A DNA stretch of 64,000 nt from an uncultured Clostridia bacterium (lineage in GTDB: Bacteria > Bacillota > Clostridia > Christensenellales > CAG-138): contig CAKTYT010000001.1 in assembly GCA_934633695.1 (NCBI GenBank), forward strand, positions 124,001 through 188,000, in the 5' to 3' direction. Each line of letters starts with the position of its first letter. Position 1 is the first letter of the stretch. The notes beneath the pieces were generated by a model. The model was not told the origin of the DNA. It did no database searches and saw only the letters and a program-made list of their open reading frames with translations. Below are positions 60,011-64,000 of this stretch, in pieces. The translations under genes and the position numbers were made by a program.

Positions 60011-61984
60011 ATGGAAAAACACAACTATTCTGTTGACGATATTAGGGTTATGGAAGGGTTGGAGGCCGTTCGCGTCCGACCGGGAATGTATATCGGCAGC
60101 ACAGGCTCAAGAGGTCTTCATCATATGCTGTGGGAGATCGTTGATAACGCTGTCGATGAGGCGGCAAATGGCTTTGCAACGGAAGTTGCCGTTACACTTA
60201 ATAAAGATAATTCGGTCATTGTCGAAGACAATGGAAGGGGTATACCGGTCGGTATTCACGAAAAGCTTCATGTTTCAGGCGTTGAGGTAGTTTATACCCA
60301 GCTCCATGCAGGCGGAAAATTCGATAATGAGTCATACGGCTTTTCCGGTGGACTTCATGGCGTCGGTGCATCGGTAGTTAATGCATTGTCCGAATACGTC
60401 GAAGTCGAGGTTGCAACAGCGGGCAGGCTCTATAAAATCAGATTTCACAGCTTTGAGGATGAGCAGGGCAACATGCACTCAGGTATACCGGAAGCTCCGC
60501 TCGCCGAAGTCGGAAGGACGAGACGGCAGGGGACGAGAGTAACATTTTTACCCGACGCAAGAGTTTTCGAGACAGTCGATATGAATCACGAAATTGTCTT
60601 GAAACGGCTGCGTGAACTTGCGTACCTCAATAAGGGTATAATGTTCAGGTTTACAGATAATCGAAGGAAGGATGAGTCAAAGTATAGTGAGTTCAAATAT
60701 GACGGCGGTATAATTGATTTCGTATCGTACCTTAACGCCGATAAAACTGTTCTTTACAAGGAGCCAATTTTCTTCAAAGGAATAAAGAAAAGCGAAAAAA
60801 ATAATATTGTTGTTGAAATTGCAATGCAGCACAATGATGGTTATGCTGAAAGTGTGTTCTCTTATGTAAACAATATTCCAACAACGGAGGGTGGAACGCA
60901 CGAAACTGGTTTCAAGTCTGCATTGACAAAGGTCATGAACGATTACTGCCGCAAAATAGGTGTATTAAAGGACAAAGATAATTCGCTGTCAGGTGAGGAC
61001 TTTCGAGAGGGACTTACCGCTGTAATTTCATTAAAAATGAGTTCGATTCAGTTCGAAGGTCAGACGAAAACGAAGCTTGGCAATACTGAAGCCAGAACGG
61101 CGGTTGAAAGTGTTGTCATTGATGAATTGACGCCCATTCTTGAGGATCTTAAAAACGCTGAACTTGCGGCAATGATGGCAGATAAGGCGATGAAGGCTGC
61201 TAAGGCACGCGAGGCGGCAAGAAAAGCCAAGAGTATGGCAAGGGAGAAATCAAAGCTCGAAAATGCTCCTCTCGTCGGTAAACTTTCGAGTTGTACCGGC
61301 AGGAATCCGGAGTTAAATGAGCTCTTCATTGTTGAAGGTGATTCGGCAGGCGGCAGTGCAAAACAGGGGCGTGACAGAAGGTTTCAGGCAATTCTTCCGC
61401 TTAGAGGCAAGCCTCTCAATGTAGAAAAACGCAGGATTGAGCAAGTTCTTGAAAATGAAGAATGCAGGTCGATAATTACTGCTCTGGGAACGGGGATAGG
61501 CGAGGATTTTGAACTCAAAAACCTCAAGTACCATAAGGTTGTGATTCTTTCTGATGCAGACCAAGACGGTGCACATATAAGAGCACTGCTGTTGACGTTC
61601 TTTTATCGTTATACAAGAGAGCTTATAACAAATGGAAACATTTATATGGGCATGCCTCCGCTCTATAAAGTTCAAAAGGGAGCCGACGTTCGCTATGCTT
61701 ACGATGATGAGGAGCTTGCGAGACTGACAAAGGGATTAAAGGGCTATACTTTACAGCGTTACAAGGGACTCGGCGAGATGAATCCGGAGCAGTTGTGGGA
61801 AACTACGCTCAACCCTGAAAACCGTTCGCTTGTTCAGGTCACAATTGACGATGCGGCGTACGTTGAGCACCTCGTTACGCTCCTAATGGGTGATAAGGTC
61901 GCCCCAAGAAAAGAATATATAACTGAATTTGCGAATTTCAATAAAGTTGATTCGTTTGAGGATAAAGTCAAAATTGATTCATAA
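60011..61984 (+). CDS. parE: Type IIA topoisomerase subunit B (ParE/GyrB)
   Basis: This 657-residue subunit supplies ATPase and Toprim functions. The GHKL site is EIVDNAVDE, VEDNGRGIPV and GGLHGVGASVVNALS; the QTK loop is GQTKTKLGN. The Toprim has EGDSAGGSAKQGRDR and DADQDGAHIR. Sequence features (GLHHMLWEIVDNAVDE, FSGGLHGVGASVV) lean to the ParE-like second enzyme of Clostridia, but GyrB is not excluded. The partner A subunit does not follow. AAAGGGAAA precedes the ATG. Confidence 0.88.
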   Translation: MEKHNYSVDDIRVMEGLEAVRVRPGMYIGSTGSRGLHHMLWEIVDNAVDEAANGFATEVAVTLNKDNSVIVEDNGRGIPVGIHEKLHVSGVEVVYTQLHAGGKFDNESYGFSGGLHGVGASVVNALSEYVEVEVATAGRLYKIRFHSFEDEQGNMHSGIPEAPLAEVGRTRRQGTRVTFLPDARVFETVDMNHEIVLKRLRELAYLNKGIMFRFTDNRRKDESKYSEFKYDGGIIDFVSYLNADKTVLYKEPIFFKGIKKSEKNNIVVEIAMQHNDGYAESVFSYVNNIPTTEGGTHETGFKSALTKVMNDYCRKIGVLKDKDNSLSGEDFREGLTAVISLKMSSIQFEGQTKTKLGNTEARTAVESVVIDELTPILEDLKNAELAAMMADKAMKAAKAREAARKAKSMAREKSKLENAPLVGKLSSCTGRNPELNELFIVEGDSAGGSAKQGRDRRFQAILPLRGKPLNVEKRRIEQVLENEECRSIITALGTGIGEDFELKNLKYHKVVILSDADQDGAHIRALLLTFFYRYTRELITNGNIYMGMPPLYKVQKGADVRYAYDDEELARLTKGLKGYTLQRYKGLGEMNPEQLWETTLNPENRSLVQVTIDDAAYVEHLVTLLMGDKVAPRKEYITEFANFNKVDSFEDKVKIDS

Positions 61985-61987
61985 GGA

Positions 61988-62026
61988 AAGCTGCCATATC
62001 GATAGTTGATGTGGCAGCTTTTTTAT
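61988..62026 (+). terminator. Intrinsic terminator after parE
   Basis: AAGCTGCCA (61988-61996) pairs with TGGCAGCTT (62012-62020), followed by TTTTATC. Confidence 0.9.
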
Positions 62027-62337
62027 CATAACAAACAATCTGAAATGGATAGATTGTGCGTTATGCGCGGGTTTAAAGTTTGATACATATTTCTCCATAA
62101 TGTATTAGCAATTATTGTTTAAACCAGGCAGAACATCGACGGCTCTCGTTACATTGCCATAATGCCCACTTTCTTGAGAACAACTGAATTTCACAGAAAG
62201 CATCGGATGAATAGCAGTTCAGTGAACAATGCAGCTGATTCTCCGCAATATGCAGTCATATCATCAACGGTCAAAAAATTGCTTTTATTTAGCATTCTTT
62301 CGTGCATAACTTTGCTCTCGAATACTGGGAAATTATT
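62027..62337. other. Gene-free stretch between parE and the rlmI-like gene
   Basis: I see no credible coding region here. The only structure is a weak inverted repeat, GGTTTAAA (62070-62077) with TTTAAACC (62118-62125), with partial inner pairing TACAT/ATGTA. It might be a remnant of a small mobile element, but nothing confirms it. Confidence 0.4.
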
Positions 62338-63564
62338 TTAAACCACCTGGAAGATGTAAAACTTCAAATAGTCTGTTTCGGGCACGTTCCAAAGGATGGG
62401 GTGATCAGGAGATTGTTGACGTGCTTCGATTTGCCTGAGTTGAACGGCTGCATCCTCTGCGGCTTCACGGAGCATTTTGCGGAACAGTTCGTCCGTCATA
62501 AAGTGCGAGCAGGAGCATGTCGCAAGGTATCCGCCTCGCGGCAGCAGTTTCATTGCCTTTGCGTTAATTGCCTTGTAGCCGTTAAATGCACTGTGGACAG
62601 TGTCACGACTTTTAGTAAAGGCAGGGGGGTCGAGGATAATCAAGTCAAATTCACATTTTTTCTTCTGTTCCATTTCGGTGAGCAAATCAAAGACATCCGC
62701 ACAGACAAAATCCATAACGCCGTCAAGCTGGTTCATAACAGCATTTGCCTTTGTAAGTGCAACTGCGTCCTGTGAAATATCGACAGCGGTAACGTGCTTT
62801 GCTCCGGCTTTTGCTGCATTGAGTGCAAAAGCACCTGTATGAGTAAAGCAGTCGAGTACATTTTTTCCTTTTGCAACCCTGGCAACGGCGAGACGGTTGT
62901 ATTTTTGATCGAGAAAGAAACCGGTTTTTTGTCCATCAACTATGTCAACATTATAGATAATATCATTCTCTTTAATAATCAGCTTACCATTTTCGATTAC
63001 TGTCAGGTCATTAATAAGAAAAAAGCCTTTATGCGGTGTCAAGCCCTCCTTTAGGCGTATTTGTGCATCGCTGCGTTCCATTATTGCACGGATTTGAATC
63101 CCGTATTCTTTAAATACTTCAACGAAGAGCGGCAGCAGACGATTTTTCATCCGTTCAATGCCGAGTGAAAGAATTTGAACGACAAGAACATCACCAAATT
63201 TATCGACAGTGAGGCCGGGAAAGCTGTCAGCTTCGCCAAAAATGATTCGGCAGCATTCAAAGTCGTCTCCCATAACAGTCAAACGATAATCGATTGCATA
63301 GCGAATGCGTCTGCGATAGAAGTCATCATCAAATTTGTCATTTGCGTTCCGCGAAATAAGTCGGATGCGTATTTTGGAATTATCGTTTATAAAGCCTGTA
63401 CCGATAAATTTTCTTTTTTTGTTATAAACACTGATAAGATCGCCGTTTTCGTAATCACCTTCACAGCTGATGACTTGTTCGCTGTACACCCAAGGGTGAC
63501 CGCTACGGCAGGCACGCTCTGCTTTTTCACTGATGAATGCTTTACTTGTGTTTGATTGAAGCAT
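62338..63564 (-). CDS. rlmI: RlmI-like class I SAM-dependent rRNA methyltransferase
   Basis: This 408-residue protein has an N-terminal PUA domain (GHPWVYSEQV, GDLISVYNKKRKFIGTGF), a linking region (DSFPGLTVDKFGDVLV) and a Rossmann methyltransferase (GQKTGFFLDQKYNR, VLDCFTHTGAFALNAAKAGA, VDISQDAV, ILDPPAFTKS). RlmI makes m5C in 23S rRNA. The catalytic Cys is expected in ATCSCSHF. GGAGGAAAAAC precedes the ATG at 63564. It lies downstream of an ssb-type gene. Confidence 0.88.
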   Translation of the reverse strand: MLQSNTSKAFISEKAERACRSGHPWVYSEQVISCEGDYENGDLISVYNKKRKFIGTGFINDNSKIRIRLISRNANDKFDDDFYRRRIRYAIDYRLTVMGDDFECCRIIFGEADSFPGLTVDKFGDVLVVQILSLGIERMKNRLLPLFVEVFKEYGIQIRAIMERSDAQIRLKEGLTPHKGFFLINDLTVIENGKLIIKENDIIYNVDIVDGQKTGFFLDQKYNRLAVARVAKGKNVLDCFTHTGAFALNAAKAGAKHVTAVDISQDAVALTKANAVMNQLDGVMDFVCADVFDLLTEMEQKKKCEFDLIILDPPAFTKSRDTVHSAFNGYKAINAKAMKLLPRGGYLATCSCSHFMTDELFRKMLREAAEDAAVQLRQIEARQQSPDHPILWNVPETDYLKFYIFQVV

Positions 63565-63600
63565 GTTTTTCCTCCGTTATTTGTTCGGTGAAGACTATAA

Positions 63601-63628
63601 CACAAAACCCCGCTCATTTCAAGCAGGG
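63601..63628 (-). terminator. Terminator after the ssb-type gene (minus strand)
   Basis: On the minus strand CCCTGCT pairs with AGCGGGG, with one G-T pair, followed by TTTTGTG. The stem is only 7 bp, so this is a moderate call. Confidence 0.55.
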
Positions 63629-63645
63629 AATGGAAGAAAAAGAGA

Positions 63646-64000
63646 TTAATCGACTTGTTCCGGTGTTTCGATAGTTGAGCAGCTGACTTCGTATGCTGTT
63701 CGTATTTCAGTAGACCCATCTTCAAGCAGTTTTTTGTATTCCCTGCTTTGAAGTCTTCCTGTCAGATTAAGCTTTTCACCGACATTAAGGCAGCTGAGGA
63801 AACGTGCGTTCCGTCCCCATGCAATGCAAGGGAGATAATCGGACTTTCCATAACGTCGGTTGACTGCAAGCAAAACATCGGCAATTTCACGAGAGAAAGG
63901 AGTTGTTCTGTAAACTACCGGTTTACAGATAAAACCCGAAAGCTCGCATTCATTGCAGTCTCCACCGTACTGCTCATCGGAAACCGGTAAAAACTCACGG
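63646..64000 (-). CDS. Single-stranded-DNA-binding (SSB/OB-fold) protein, 3' part
   Basis: The frame is open to the window edge, so the ATG at 63873 is internal and the start lies outside. About 117 codons are visible: ELSGFICKPVVYRTTPFSREIADVLLAVNRRYGKSDYLPCIAWGRNA and GRLQSREYKK are SSB-like. The C-terminus ends ETPEQVD and lacks the acidic tip that binds partner proteins in the main SSB, so this may be a second, specialised SSB. Confidence 0.75.
   Translation of the reverse strand, partial: REFLPVSDEQYGGDCNECELSGFICKPVVYRTTPFSREIADVLLAVNRRYGKSDYLPCIAWGRNARFLSCLNVGEKLNLTGRLQSREYKKLLEDGSTEIRTAYEVSCSTIETPEQVD

Noticed and set aside
62070..62125. Inverted repeat as a mobile-element remnant
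   Set aside because: The arms are only 8 bases and I see no target duplication, so I list it only as a note on the gap.
62302..62775. 157-residue open frame on the + strand
   Set aside because: It is the complement of the rlmI-like gene, which has full motifs and a ribosome binding site.
1..64000. tRNA, rRNA, SRP RNA, tmRNA or 6S RNA genes
   Set aside because: I found no cloverleaf or conserved RNA core in the intergenic gaps, which are mostly short and explained by promoters, leaders and terminators.

Overview
The window reads as chromosome of an anaerobic, Gram-positive-type member of the Clostridia (Bacillota), probably an uncultured or gut-type Oscillospirales/Christensenellales relative. 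The evidence is a PolC-type replicase, the ylxM-ffh-rpsP-khpA-rimM-trmD-rplS and rimP-nusA-ylxR-infB gene orders, a T-box leader on thrS, the Prp/L27 pair, IreB, SleB-like and YtxC-like sporulation-type proteins, and the [FeFe]-hydrogenase maturases HydE, HydG and HydF. Almost all genes lie on the + strand, with strong GGAGG-type ribosome binding sites and frequent ATGA overlaps. I saw no tRNA, rRNA, CRISPR array, insertion sequence or prophage.

Layout. 1-5.9 kb: a decaying accessory cluster holding the 3' part of an LCM/Tcmp-family methyltransferase, a metallo-beta-lactamase-fold hydrolase, an alpha/beta hydrolase, a broken small gene, an ATC-hydrolase-family protein with a membrane partner, a methyltransferase/acyl-thioesterase-like pair broken by a ~620 bp inversion, and the tail of an ABC exporter. 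6.1-12.3 kb: SRP/ribosome genes (ylxM to yraN). 12.4-17.2 kb: a three-gene surface-glycosylation cassette (two GT-C enzymes and GtrA). 17.3-25.5 kb: comM, dprA, topA, trmFO, hslV, hslU. 25.5-32.3 kb: a SleB-type wall hydrolase, a nucleotidyltransferase/phosphomannomutase-like fusion, trmL, a KDPG-aldolase-like gene, rplU-prp-rpmA and an OGG-type glycosylase. 32.3-35.4 kb: ytxC-like (minus strand) and T-box-thrS. 35.4-39.6 kb: a leader with a candidate attenuator, then the TM1266-like regulator, hydE, hydG and hydF. 39.6-42 kb: ireB, a tiny membrane protein, a nitroreductase and ispG. 42-55.1 kb: polC and the rimP-nusA-infB-rbfA-nrnA-truB-ribF block. 55.1-64 kb: plsY, a PHP phosphatase, a SNF2-type helicase resembling mobile-element proteins, a parE/gyrB-type topoisomerase subunit, rlmI-like (minus) and an SSB fragment (minus).

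Most notable: (i) PolC retains its polymerase and PHP motifs, but every catalytic residue of its built-in proofreading exonuclease is replaced. (ii) One short inversion broke two adjacent genes at once; flipping it back on paper joins both reading frames exactly. (iii) The hydrogenase-maturation operon has a leader with mutually exclusive terminator and antiterminator stems. (iv) A SNF2 helicase that looks like the helicase half of conjugative-element methylase-helicases, without the methylase, sits among housekeeping genes. (v) A terminator-like hairpin buries the ribosome binding site of the nucleotidyltransferase fusion gene.
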